DNA of 64,000 nucleotides, from NCBI RefSeq assembly GCF_022539315.1, contig NC_066316.1, positions 58,963,994-59,027,993 on the forward strand, read 5' to 3'. The notes beneath the pieces are model-generated. The model saw only the letters and a list, made by a program, of their open reading frames with translations. It was not told the DNA's origin and did no database searches. The number at the start of each line of letters is the position of its first letter. Positions within the stretch are counted from its first letter, which is position 1. A program made the position numbers and the translations under genes. Shown in pieces: positions 54,142-64,000 of the stretch. Origin of the DNA: Serinus canaria (taxonomy: Eukaryota; Chordata; Aves; Passeriformes; Fringillidae).

Positions 54142-55303
54142 AAGCATAGTTAAGATCTTCCTAACCAACCCTTGGGCATAGTAACAATCGTCAGCAGGAA
54201 TTCTCAATTACCAGGTTATATAACCCCTACATTATTCTGGCCCTTGTTAAATCATGGAACCTGTTAAGCAGATCTGGAAGAAAATATATTTTAAAATAAG
54301 ATGTCACAAAAAGATATCCTACAATATTTGTAATGAGCTATCCTGGATCTTATAAAACCAGCCTTTAAAACCTCTTCTTCACATATTATGTTCTGAAGAA
54401 TCAAGAACTGCAGTGTCATTCTCAAACCTATTTTAGTCTCATTTCATATTTTCTTAATCTTCTTTTACTTTTTCAGAGAACTGATAATACAAACGTATTT
54501 AAGTTAAAATGAGTTAATGTGTTTTAATATAAGTTAAAACTCATCCAAGATAGTTTCTGATATTAAAAAACCCCACAAACTAAATTTGCAAATGCTGTTA
54601 AACTGCTGGGTTCAACTTTTTAAACATAAGGCACCTACTTTGCTGGTTTCAGACACAAAAGATATCAAAGATATATCAGAGACAACCTGCAGCATGTAAG
54701 AAATCATTTTAATTTATTGCCTAAATGAGACAACTTATGTAACTGCAAGGAAATACATTTTCTTAAAGAGTTCTTTGCATTTTCTGAATTTATGTGAGCA
54801 ACATCTCACTAAAACAGCAGTTGTTTGAATTTTAAATAATATTAACCATGTTATTGGAAAATGCTAAACTACAAACTGCCAAGTTAAAACAGTAACAGAT
54901 CCAAATATAATTTTTTATCTATAAAGAAATCTAAACACATTGCTAGAATTTTCCCCATTAAATTCAACAGGAATGTCTCTCTTCCTTATTCTACATGAAC
55001 AACAAAATAGGCAATACTGAACACTGCAGAGGGGAAATTTCAGCCAGCTTCAGTGAAATCCAAAAACCTGATAAACTGAATAAAAATGTAAGTATTTTTC
55101 CTCCATTCTTTCTTAGAAAAGCAATTTTATTCACAAAAAAATGTTACATAACATAGCATTCCTCAATGAATAGACTGCTAATGTTTCTTTAAAATTACCT
55201 GAAAAAAATTTTTTTTGCACAATATCAAACACTGTTCTTATAAACACATGCAGGTTTTGAAGTAATTCTGGTTATACCAAATTAGTATAATAAAGAATAT
55301 CAC

Positions 55304-55449
55304 CTTTGGATTAGTAATTGGAAGAGAAATGAAATAATTTGGCTGATACTGTTTGTTCTTTTTCTTCTTTCTCTCAATGCCTTCTTCAATTTCCTTTCCA
55401 ATAGTCCGCTTTCTTTTCTTCTTAGTACTTAGTTCAGAAGTTGCACACA
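55304..55449 (-). CDS. AKAP7: AKAP7 long isoform, coding exon 3 (basic NLS and start of 2H domain)
   Basis: The exon begins after a pyrimidine-rich acceptor (TCTTTTTCTCTTCAG) and ends at AAAG/GTGATA. It is 146 bp, phase 1 in and phase 0 out. It carries two lysine/arginine clusters (KKKRKR and RKKKKNK), a bipartite-type nuclear localisation signal as in mammalian gamma/delta isoforms. These are followed by YQPNYFISLPITNPK, the first strand of the 2H-phosphoesterase domain (mammals: YQPNYFLSIPITNKK). Confidence 0.92.
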
Positions 55450-56483
55450 CTGAAGAGAAAAAGAACAAAATCACTTTCAGCACACAGACATTTAAACAAA
55501 GACACTCTTGGTATCACAACAACAGGAGCTGGACTTGAGTCAACTGGCTGGAGCATGTCTTCCCACTCACCTGCTCTGCCCATGCTCTGAACCGTCTGAC
55601 TGGGATCCGACTCTGACTTGAATTAATGCAGCCATGCAACTGAAGTACCACACCTGAACTATCACCCTACACCTCTAAGCCAGATTTATAAGCTGCTAAC
55701 ACAGACAGACACACAGCTTAGCCAACATATGCAGCAGGACAACAGGCCTGCAAATTGCCCATATTTGAACATGGACATGACTGTAGAGCAGAAGGGCCAA
55801 TATTAAACTTCAAAAATCCCATGCATTCTGTATTTGGAAATATAAAAAGCAGCAATACATAGGATTATTAAAGCTAAAAGTTGTAGTAGACTAAGACTAA
55901 CCAAACAACAGCACATGAACCAAACCCAGCCCAGAGGAAAATATCATCCCAGCCAGAATTGCTATCTACCTCCTCCTTTTCCAGAAACACCTTCTGATAT
56001 AGTGAAAGAAATCTGTGTGTCCTCAGTTCTTTCTTCACACATAATTGTGTTTCTCTCAGCTCATTTCCTTGAGCCTTACAGACCCTCTCCCACCACATGG
56101 CCATACACACCCACAAGCTGACCAGGCTGCAGACATCCACTGTCCAATCAGAAGTGTACTTCCAGCCTAACACTGGGAATACACATATGGAAGGACAGCT
56201 CACAAAACCCCTCACCTGAGAAGCTCCCATACAGTAATGTGAATTGACTACAAAATGTCTTTATTCTGTGACTCATTGCTCCACAGGATAACAAAAGGGT
56301 GAACTCTCAATATGCTCAGGTACTGCAGGACTGAATAGCAAAGAGAGAAGCTCTGGACTGTAACCTGTTTGCAGGGAGACTGTTCCATGTGCCTGGCCCA
56401 TGTATCCTTGCCAACAGGTAGGACCAAGAACTGAGTGCATGATGTGTCAATGCTTTCACATTTCTTCTGTTTAATGTACTTAC
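55450..56483 (-). other. AKAP7 intron 2
   Basis: A short intron of about 1 kb. A 118-codon minus-strand frame (55,874-56,230) has no family resemblance or splice support and is regarded as chance. Confidence 0.8.
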
Positions 56484-56633
56484 TAGCATGTTCATCTTCA
56501 ATATCTGTGTCCACAAATGGCATTTCTGCCATTAAAGAATCTACTGAATCAGCAGCACATGGCTCTTCACTCTGCTGTGTTTTTTCCTTATTCTCTTTAA
56601 AGATTTTCTTCTGCTGTATATTTTCCAGCCCAT
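56484..56633 (-). CDS. AKAP7: AKAP7 long isoform, coding exon 2
   Basis: The exon starts after an acceptor (TATTACAG) and ends at a strong GTAAGT donor; it is 150 bp with phase 1 at both ends. It encodes an acidic, low-complexity stretch containing DSLMAEMPFVDTDIEDE, which aligns with the mammalian N-terminal segment around DSLVDMPFATVDIQDD. No catalytic residues are expected here. The open frame reads on past the donor for a while, but the family alignment and the phase of exon 3 support the GTAAGT border. Confidence 0.85.
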
Positions 56634-57470
56634 CTGTAATATATTTAAAATAACACACTGGGTCTTAGTTTTTTATATAGACAGCTAAGAGGCACGATAC
56701 ATAAGCAACATAACAAGTAAATATTTCATTAATTATCAGCAAATAAATATTGACATATAACCCTGCAAGGATCCTGTTGTTCTTCTTTGTGAATAGATCA
56801 GTAAAAATACTGTAACATATATGTGAAATAGCAAAAGATAGAGTTCTGTTTTCTATATTTGAATAACCTAGGGTCTTGTTTGGTTCCAAGTAAATGAAAA
56901 TTACTGCAAAAAATACGTAGAACTGAGCATAAAAAATAATACCCTTCAGAGATCAAATAAAGTTAATTTTAGATAACAGCAATGGCATATGAAATTCAGT
57001 GCAAACATTGACAAATTAATTCCACTGTAAACACACTGAAAATGAGGCATGAAGAAGCAGGAAGGGAATCCTATCATTCCACATAGAGTCAGCTGAGAAC
57101 GCTTTGTTATATCACTCAGGAATGAGATGATCACTCTATTCCTGCATCTCCCACTCAGTATAGCATGTTTTAGACAGCAATGATCTGAATTTCTCGTTCT
57201 AAAAACTGACTTTTAGTATTTAAGCTAAGGAAGAAAGTCAATGTAAATGAAAACACATCCTGCATGTACAAAGGTATACATGAAGCTCTACCTCAGAATA
57301 ATATCACAATCACAGAATATTTTAAGTTAGACAGGACAGAACAATGTCCACTAACAAGATTTTGAAAAAGTCTTTTTCCCAAGAGTACTAACTGAGCATG
57401 AGTCATTTTGTTATGTCTACTTATGCTTCTGCATCAGTAAACTCTAATATTGGCATATTAAGTCATACCT

Positions 57471-57493
57471 TAAAAAAAAAAAAAAAAAAAAAA
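57471..57493. repeat. Poly(A) tract
   Basis: An uninterrupted run of about 23 A residues lies in AKAP7 intron 1, preceded by CATACCTT. No retrocopied gene could be recognised before it. Confidence 0.9.
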
Positions 57494-59039
57494 GGAAGAA
57501 TAAGCAAAATCTTCTCTAGCAGCAAAAATGGGCATATAATCAGACACCCAGCAATACTCTTTTGGGACAACTCTACAATGGAATTACTGTAGTGGAAGGA
57601 GCCATGTGTTAGAATTGCAGTTTATCCCAGGACAGCTCATTACTTCAGACAACAACTTTCAAAGCTCCTCTCAGGACCAGTGTGGATGGCCCAAATCTGG
57701 CCTAAGAGGAAAATTCAGCAGCAAAAGTGTACACTATGTTCTTAAGGCATGCAAGGCTACACACGTATAAAATCGATATTACAGACCCAGTGCAGGTGAT
57801 TATCACCCTGTGGAATGTTTCTTACACATATCACTTTTTGCTAGGGAAGATAAATAAAAGAACAACCTGATTAAATGCTAATTCACTCCAGGCTAAAGTA
57901 GGGAAGCATAAATCACTCTGTGGTTGTAGTCTGACACCTAACTTTATCCCCACAGGCTATTCAAAGGAAACAAAGTATTTAGATTTGTTACTTGTTCCCT
58001 GCAGACACTAAAGAACTATGCATAACAAACAGATGCTAAAGCAATAATAAAATTATTACTTAACATTTAGATTAAAGATCATACAAAACAGATTGTTTCT
58101 GGTATCTATGAGCATACAGAAAACAACCCTGGATCCAAAGAGATCTCCAAGTGAAGGACAAGACAGAGGTCCATGAAACTGACAAACAAGTAGGTCAGAC
58201 TGAGGCAGAAAAACCTCAAAATTCAGCAGTGCAGGATCATCAGCTGAGAGCAAATGGGGTTTGTGAAGGTAGCATCAGCTACAGAACAAGGACTCACATA
58301 AATCTGAGGGGTATATATTGCAGATTACAGGTTTCCTTTGCTCTGTCTACTCAAAAAGCAACATACTTGTACCACTTGGCAAAATGCAGCCTGTTCACAA
58401 TAGTAAAGGCACAGCTAAATTAATTAACAATGCACCTTCAGTAAACTGAACTGAGCAGGCACTGTGTCTAAATTCTACAGGTTGTGCTTCTACAAAAAAA
58501 AAAAAAACCTCCCTCACTCTTTTGAAAATACTAATTAAAGAAATCACCAACAAAATTCAAGAGTTGCTTTCTAGTCACTAATACAACTAGAAAAAAAGGT
58601 TTTTCAAACTTCTTGACATAATGTTGATAATCTGAAACCTAAAGTACAAAATCAGCTTCTGTAGGAACTCCTTGACCATCACCCTGTTATAGGATAAGCT
58701 CTTTTTTCTTAATTATATTTGCCCAAATTTCATATATGAGTAGGTGTATCCATTATTCCTTTATTTGTATTTAAGTGACTGCTTATCTTCACCAGCATTT
58801 GTCATCTGTTCCAGCAGAAAAAAAAAAATCGTGATCCACCAACCTCATAAAGGAGAGACCACAAAAATAAGGAGCAATAAAACATTTGATTGCCCTCTGA
58901 TACCAGCTGCCTTCTCTACATATTCAGATTATAGTTTCAGATAGAACAATCTTCTATTATTTGACATATAAGTATCACAGATCACAGTGAGACTTGATCT
59001 TCAGGCACTGTTCCCTGCTCACTATGTTTATGTTAATGT

Positions 59040-60740
59040 GTTTAATAGGTTTATAACAGAATCAATTAGATTGGAAAAGACCTCTGAGATCATTGAGTCC
59101 AACTTATGACTGAACACCACATTGTCAACAAGGCCATGTCACTAAGTGCCATGTCCAGTCTTTCCTTAAACAGAACCAGAGACATGAATCCAACATCTCT
59201 CTGGACAGCCCATTCCAATATCCAACCACCCTTTCCACAAAGAATTTCTTCCGAATCTCCAACAGAAACCTCCTCTGGTGCAGCTTAAGTCTGTGTCCTC
59301 TTGTCCTGTTGCTGGTTGCCTGGGAGAAGAGGCTAATCCCCACCTAGGGAGGCTACAGTCTCTTCCAGGTAGCTGTAGAGAGAGCTATCCCCCTGAGCCT
59401 CTTACTCCAGGCTAAACACTCCCTCAGCTGCTCCTCATCAGACTTGTGCTCCAGACCCTTCACCAGCATCACTGTCCTTCTCTGGACACACTCCAGCAAC
59501 TCAGTGTCCTTCCTGAACTGAGGGGCCCTGAATTGGACACAGGAGTTGAGGCATAGCCTCATCAGTGCCAGAAACACTGGGAAAACCACTGCCCTGGTCC
59601 TGCTGGCCACACTATCACTGATCCAGGCCAGGATACCACTTGCCTTTTTGGCCACCTGGGCAAACTCCTGGCTCATGTTTCACTGACTGTCAAAACCAGT
59701 ACCCCAGTCCTTTTCCACTGGGCCACTTTCCAGCCACTCTGTCCTCAGCCTGTAGGGCTGCAGGGGATTGTTGTGGCCAAAGTGCAGGACCCAGACTTGT
59801 TCTTGTTGAACCTCATACCATTGAAATCAGCCCATTGATCCAGCTTGGTGCTTCTGCAAAGCCTTCCTACCCTCCTGCAGGTCAACACTCTAACCCAACT
59901 TGATCTTGTCTGTGAATTTCCTATCGGAAGACTTGATCCCCTCATCCAGATTATCAATAAAGATCTTGTACAGGACTGGACCAAACAGTGATCCTTGGGG
60001 ACACCACTAACGACCAGCTGCCAGCAAGATGTGGTACCATTCACCACCTCTGTCTCTAAGCCTGGCTGTCCAGCCAGTTCTTAACCCAGAGAAGAGTGCA
60101 CCTGCCCAAGCCAGGCCAGCTTTGCCAGGAGTGTGCTATGGGAGATGGTGCTGAAGATTTTGCTGAAGTCCGGGTAGACAACATCCACAGCCTTATTCTC
60201 ATCCACCAGGTGCATCACCTGGTCATAAAAGGAGATCAGGTTGGTCAGGAAGTATCTGCCTTTCCCAAACTTGTGCTGGCTGAGTCTGATCTCTTGGTTG
60301 TTCTGCCTGTGCTGTATGATCACACTTAAGATGATCTGCTCTGTCACCTTGCTGGGCACTGCAGTCAGGCTGCCAGACCTGTAGTTCCCTAGATCCTCCT
60401 TCCAGCATTTCTCATAGATGGGCATCACACTGGCCAGCCTCCAGTAGCCTGGGACCTCCCTGGTTAGCCATGATTGATGACAGATGGATAATGGACAGCA
60501 GCATAATGAGCTCTTCTGCCAGCTCCTCATCAGCCTAGGATGGATCCCATCCAGATCCATACCCTTGAGAGCACCTAAGTGGTTAAGTGCCTTGAAGTCC
60601 TGTTTGCTTACCCTACTACTTTTCTCATCAACCTTGTCACTGTGAACCTGGACAGCCAGCAATGGGTAGTAACCAGTGGGCAGAATTAGCTCAGGGAGTC
60701 TCTTGGTAATATCCCTTACCTGGGCCACAGGAAGTCATCA
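59040..60740 (-). mobile_element. Longer decayed CR1 LINE fragment with reverse transcriptase
   Basis: On the minus strand, frames at 60,728-60,081, 60,047-59,745 and 59,676-59,353 encode successive parts of CR1 ORF2. Included are a reverse-transcriptase piece with HLVDENKAVDVVYPDFSKIF, a segment after the active site (DQWADFNGMRFNKNKSGSC), and the C-terminal region (LECVQRRTVMLVKGLEHKS). The 3' end lies near 59,040-59,100. Frameshifts and stops break it. It sits in AKAP7 intron 1, less than 1 kb from exon 1. Confidence 0.93.
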
Positions 60741-61227
60741 GACTTTCCTGTGGTATGGGTCCAACCAGCATACAGAGCCCTCAGTTCCTCTCAGAAGCAA
60801 GTCACCCACTACAACTACCCTTCTTTTTTTCTTAATACATGTATTTATGATCCAGCTGGTTGACTCCATTAGTCTGGAAGACCCTCCAGATAAACCTTCT
60901 CCACTGTTGTCTGCCTGACTCTCAAGATCCAGGGCCTCCTACCTATTCTGTAAGGGGACCTGGGAAGGCAAAGGATGCCAGGAGCAGATTCTTCCACCCC
61001 TCTGAGCAGGGACCTTATTCCATTCCCCTCCATCTGCATGATGGCAAAAGGGTTGGAGCACCTTGACTCTTGCTGAGCTTTCACCTGCTGCTTTCTATTC
61101 ATATTTTTAATAATAAATTAATCCTTTAGAGACAGCTTAACTGAGAGCTGCTGTAGAAGTAGACATTCTTAATGTTGACACATTTTGAACCTCCAGTGCT
61201 GGCACTACATTTACCACAGCTAAGGAA

Positions 61228-61257
61228 ATTATTATTATTATTATTAATAATAATAAT
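61228..61257. repeat. ATT/AAT palindromic microsatellite
   Basis: Six ATT units are followed directly by four AAT units, giving a perfect 24 bp palindrome centred at 61,245/61,246. It lies about 330 bp from AKAP7 exon 1. Confidence 0.95.
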
Positions 61258-61479
61258 GTAGTTTCCTGTGGAAAAAAAAAGTAGGGTTAGCATTCAGCCA
61301 GGTCACATACACAGTCATGGAACTAAAAAGAAAATGAGTAGTAGTAAACTTATTGGAAAGAAAGGTAGATTTACTGTTCAGTCAGGTGGGATGCAGACAC
61401 TGTCGGCAAGCCTAGGGACTGAGCGGGGCAGGCAGGGAATCGCCAAAGCCCTACTTCATAATTAAAAACTTAATAATTA

Positions 61480-62110
61480 AGTTGAAAAGTTTTCCCCTAC
61501 GCCCCAGCGCCCGCCCGCAGCCCAGGGGAGGCGGGCTCGGGGTCTCGCCAGCGCCGGCCCTCCGCCCCCACCCCGCCGCCTCTCACCGGGCTCTGGGGCC
61601 GCTCCGGCCGCGCTCCGGACATTGCCCCCGGCCCATGCCGCTCCCTCCGCCGGCAGCGCCATGGGCACGGCGCGCCGGGCCAGCAGGGCTCGGGCTGCCG
61701 CCGAGCACAGCGCGGGGAGAAGCCGCCGCAGCAGCGGCCGCATGCCTGGCCAGGGCGAGCAGCGCTGCCCGCCTGGAAGCTGCGGGGCCGGAGCGGGTCT
61801 GGCGGAGCCGCCGCGGCCCTCGGGGAAGCGGCGAGGGAACAGGGCCTTGCGGCCGTGGAACTACAGCTCCCGGTACGCTCCGCGGCGGCAATGGGGCGGC
61901 CGCACGGCCCCGCCCCTCCGCTGCCCCGGCGGGCCCTCCGAGGTGGCGGCGTGCGGCGGGGCCGCCCCTCACAGCGGGCGGCGGGGGCAGCGACCCGAGA
62001 GCCTCGATGCGAGCGCTCCTTTCACTCGGTATTTTAACGAGGAGTGGCTGTCCTAGCGCTCGCCCCGCGGCCCCGCGGGGGGCTGCAGCCAGCGGGATTT
62101 GGCGTCCCTC
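61480..62110 (-). promoter_or_regulatory. CpG island and main AKAP7 promoter
   Basis: About 600 bp of very GC-rich, CpG-dense sequence with GC-box-like GGGGCGG/CCGCCC strings surrounds AKAP7 exon 1. It borders AT-rich DNA sharply on both sides. Overlapping long frames on both strands are composition artefacts. A TATA box is not obvious, as is usual for a CpG-island promoter. Confidence 0.75.
61587..61743 (-). CDS. AKAP7: AKAP7 long isoform, coding exon 1 (partial CDS)
   Basis: This GC-rich exon lies in a CpG island. From the ATG at 61,743 it encodes 52 codons plus one base and ends at a good donor (GTGAGA). The leftover G joins AT at the start of exon 2 to make an Asp codon, so the frames agree. 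The first 32 residues contain six Arg and no acidic residue and are rich in Leu and Ala (start MRPLLRRLLP), which resembles a mitochondrial presequence. Mammalian gamma isoforms instead start with a few residues (MERPEA-like) at the equivalent of this exon's end. The first ATG has G at -3. An in-frame Met at codon 28 would give a leaderless form. The exon assignment rests on phase, position and CpG context, not on strong protein similarity. Confidence 0.6.
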
Positions 62111-64000
62111 AAAATAAGCGGCTGTAGCTTAGGGCGGCGATAATTAGCAGTAATTTAGCAACGGAGAATAGCCAGTCTTGCTCTGAATGTGCTCTGCTTT
62201 CCGCAGCCCCGGGCGCTCTGACCGCTGGCAGTAATGGCTCTGTACAACTGTGCAGCTCTGGCTCTACAGTCTCGTGTTGGGAATGGCCTCAAGGGTGATA
62301 AATTACACAAAGAATAGAAATTTTGAGTTTACCTGCAGTTACCGAATAGACCTTAAAAACTGACTGGCAAGGAGAGAGAAAAGGACGTAAAGTTATGCAC
62401 ACAAGATTATAAGAGTGGCTGGAACCTGTGGAGAAACATAAAAAGGGCAGTGTATGGGAGAGGCCGCTTGTCTGAGGGAAGGAAGGGGAGATGGTCTTTT
62501 CCTGCTTAAATAAAGACTTGGTGCCTCTCAGAAGCCGAATGAAGCCAAATCCTGTCAGGGCGTTGGGTGGGAGAAGCCAAGCTAAATGCCACCTGGTGCT
62601 TCTGCTGACTGGCTTATCCATGTAAACCAGACCTGAGGGAGCAGGTGGAATGTGTGCACATAAAGATTCCTACTTTCATTTGTAAATAGAACACGGATGG
62701 TGTTATGACTCATCAGTAGAGGGGTGATATTAGTTGTAAATTCTCATCAGGCTGAACTCGTGAGTTTTTAACTTTGGCAACCAGCCCGCTCTTGAGCATC
62801 GAGTTGTTGGCTAAGAAGCCCTTGAATCTTATAATACATTTCCACAAACGTTATAGCTAGCAAATCCTCAGTTTTATACCATACACTTCATTACGTTCTC
62901 ACCTTGCAAAACAAACTACTGAAAGGTGCTGGCCCAGAAGCCACAGCACAACTCCATGAGCTCCCTACATCCACAGCAAAGTTCAATATGGGAGGTAGAA
63001 TATACCCTCCCTGTTTTGCCCAGGGGGCAAGAGGGGAGAGAAATAAAGAAAGAAAAGGGAAAGAGAGTACAAAGAATATCACAGATCCTCAGATCCCGCA
63101 TTGGTCCTGCTGTGTTGGAGGGTCTGGAGCTGGCATAATGAGAAAGAGAGAGTATGATAGGGCCTGACCTGTTTTCTTTTATAGATAACCTGGTGCAAGC
63201 CTTTTGCATAAACCAGATCTTTTGCCCTGTTTTGTTGATGCGTGCACAGCCAGCCCTTGGAGCCCTCCCACGGGAGGTGAGTGGGGACAGGGACACTGAG
63301 CACAAGTGTCAAGATGAAGCAGGAAGTTGGGTCAGAACAGTTCTGCCCCACCTCTATATCTTTAGATCTCACCTTTCCCATTGTAACAGTCGCAATGTTT
63401 GAGACAAAAAATGCTTGTGTCTGGTTTTCCATAGATGGCAAAAGCAAATAAATAAAATAGGATGGTTGGAGGAAACAGCATATCTGCTGCAGGTTAGAAG
63501 CTGGTTGAAAGAAGAGTGAAAAATGAGGCCATTTTCTGTATTTGGCTACTCTTTTTACAATTATTTTGATCCATTTTGAGCTGTGTTTGCTATTCCCATT
63601 GAATTTTTATTTGATTTCCATAGTTCTGTAGAGGCCAAAGGTTGAATGTGATGCAGAAATCCAAGTTCTGTGAGATCCATGAGAAGCTTTAGGATGAGGC
63701 TTCTGGCAGTTTTGAATCACATTTCATTTAAATATCAGCTATCATTAGGAGACTAAATGCATAAGTGGTCATATCTTCCTAGCCCATTTCCATTGCAGTA
63801 CTTCCATAAAACTTTGATTCTAGAGAGTTATAGATCAAATACTGGAAAAAAATGGGTTTGGAATTAGGTGTATTTTTTATAAATATGAATTTAAAAAGGA
63901 ATTTGGATCTGAAACTACTCCAAATCAACTCATTAAGTTTTTTGCAGAAATATTCAGCAAGAAAACTTCAGGAAAAAACACTTCTGTTTGAAAAATTGAC
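62111..64000. other. 5' flank of AKAP7
   Basis: No gene was recognised. EPB41L2 lies head to head with AKAP7 in mammals, but no exon of it could be seen. The stretch 62.9-63.45 kb has overlapping frames of 60-129 codons on both strands and a minus-strand TATAAAAG near 63,180, which might belong to a repeat, but no family could be named. Confidence 0.5.
62276..62640 (+). mobile_element. Possible LTR-like element upstream of AKAP7
   Basis: The segment starts with TGTTG, has a TATA-like ATAAAAAGG at 62,438, and an AATAAA at 62,509 about 70 bp later, a spacing that suits an LTR R region. No target duplication or family match was recognised. It could equally be ordinary flanking DNA. Confidence 0.25.

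Larger units (their letters stand above)
50590..55303 (-). other. AKAP7 intron 3
   Basis: Very AT-rich intron containing the A/T palindrome at 51.2 kb and a 30 bp duplication at 54.1 kb. No coding sequence recognised. Confidence 0.8.
56634..61586 (-). other. AKAP7 intron 1
   Basis: About 5 kb, with the decayed CR1 at 59.0-60.7 kb, a poly(A) tract, and an ATT/AAT palindrome. The part at 60,740-61,080 is moderately GC-rich and may be further repeat sequence that I cannot classify. Confidence 0.75.

Noticed and set aside
55874..56230. 118-codon minus-strand frame in AKAP7 intron 2
   Set aside because: No similarity to AKAP7 or another family, and exons 2 and 3 join in phase without it.
57305..57345. 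Short stretch resembling a CR1 3' end (AATCACAGAATATTTTAAGT)
   Set aside because: Too short and diverged to separate from chance without a repeat search.
61482..62117. Plus-strand frame of 211 codons opposite AKAP7 exon 1
   Set aside because: CpG-island composition gives open frames on both strands; no motif, splice sites or conservation could be shown.
62904..63447. Overlapping frames of 60-129 codons in the 5' flank
   Set aside because: Frames overlap on both strands with no recognised domain; no EPB41L2 exon could be identified.

Overview
This is a 64 kb piece of vertebrate nuclear DNA, almost certainly from a bird. It is AT-rich, intron-dominated and has three CpG-rich spots. Its repeats are avian: CR1 LINE fragments and two solo copies of one ERV-type LTR family that I recognise from bird genomes. 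There are no operons, and the only long open frame is eukaryotic in style.

Nearly the whole window is one minus-strand gene, AKAP7 (A-kinase anchoring protein 7/AKAP18). I could place seven coding exons of the long (gamma/delta-type) isoform from 61,743 down to 29,214. All have AG/GT splice borders, and the phases chain without a break (1-1-0-2-1-0-1). Exon 1 lies in a CpG island at about 61.5-62.1 kb. A separate alternative first exon (6,678-6,726, beginning MGQLCC) belongs to the short membrane-bound alpha/beta isoform and has its own CpG-rich promoter. It ends in the same phase (1) as exon 7, so both can splice to a shared 3' exon. That exon, which carries the PKA-binding helix, was not found here and should lie to the left of base 1.

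The most striking object is nested on the opposite strand in AKAP7 intron 6: an uninterrupted 811-codon MSH5 (meiotic MutS homologue) frame at 32,723-35,158. Mammalian MSH5 is split into many exons; here there are no introns, no frameshifts and no premature stops, and all MutS ATPase motifs are intact. This is an intact retrocopy that looks selectively maintained. A CpG-rich segment with a TATA-like box and a good splice donor lies just upstream, and an acceptor ends exactly at the ATG, so the retrogene may have its own promoter and a 5' non-coding exon.

Layout: 1-6.6 kb, AKAP7 intron with a CR1; 6.6-7.3 kb, alpha promoter/exon with a GGGGCT-type repeat; 7.3-29.2 kb, intron with an LTR/ATT array and a CR1; 29.2 kb, exon 7; 30.1-30.8 kb, unexplained GC-rich block; 31.6-35.6 kb, MSH5 retrogene unit; 39.5, 46.1, 50.5, 55.3 and 56.5 kb, exons 6 to 2; 44.3-44.9 kb, second LTR; 59.0-60.7 kb, decayed CR1 reverse transcriptase; 61.6 kb, exon 1 and main promoter; 62.1-64 kb, 5' flank with possible LTR-like sequence but no recognised gene.
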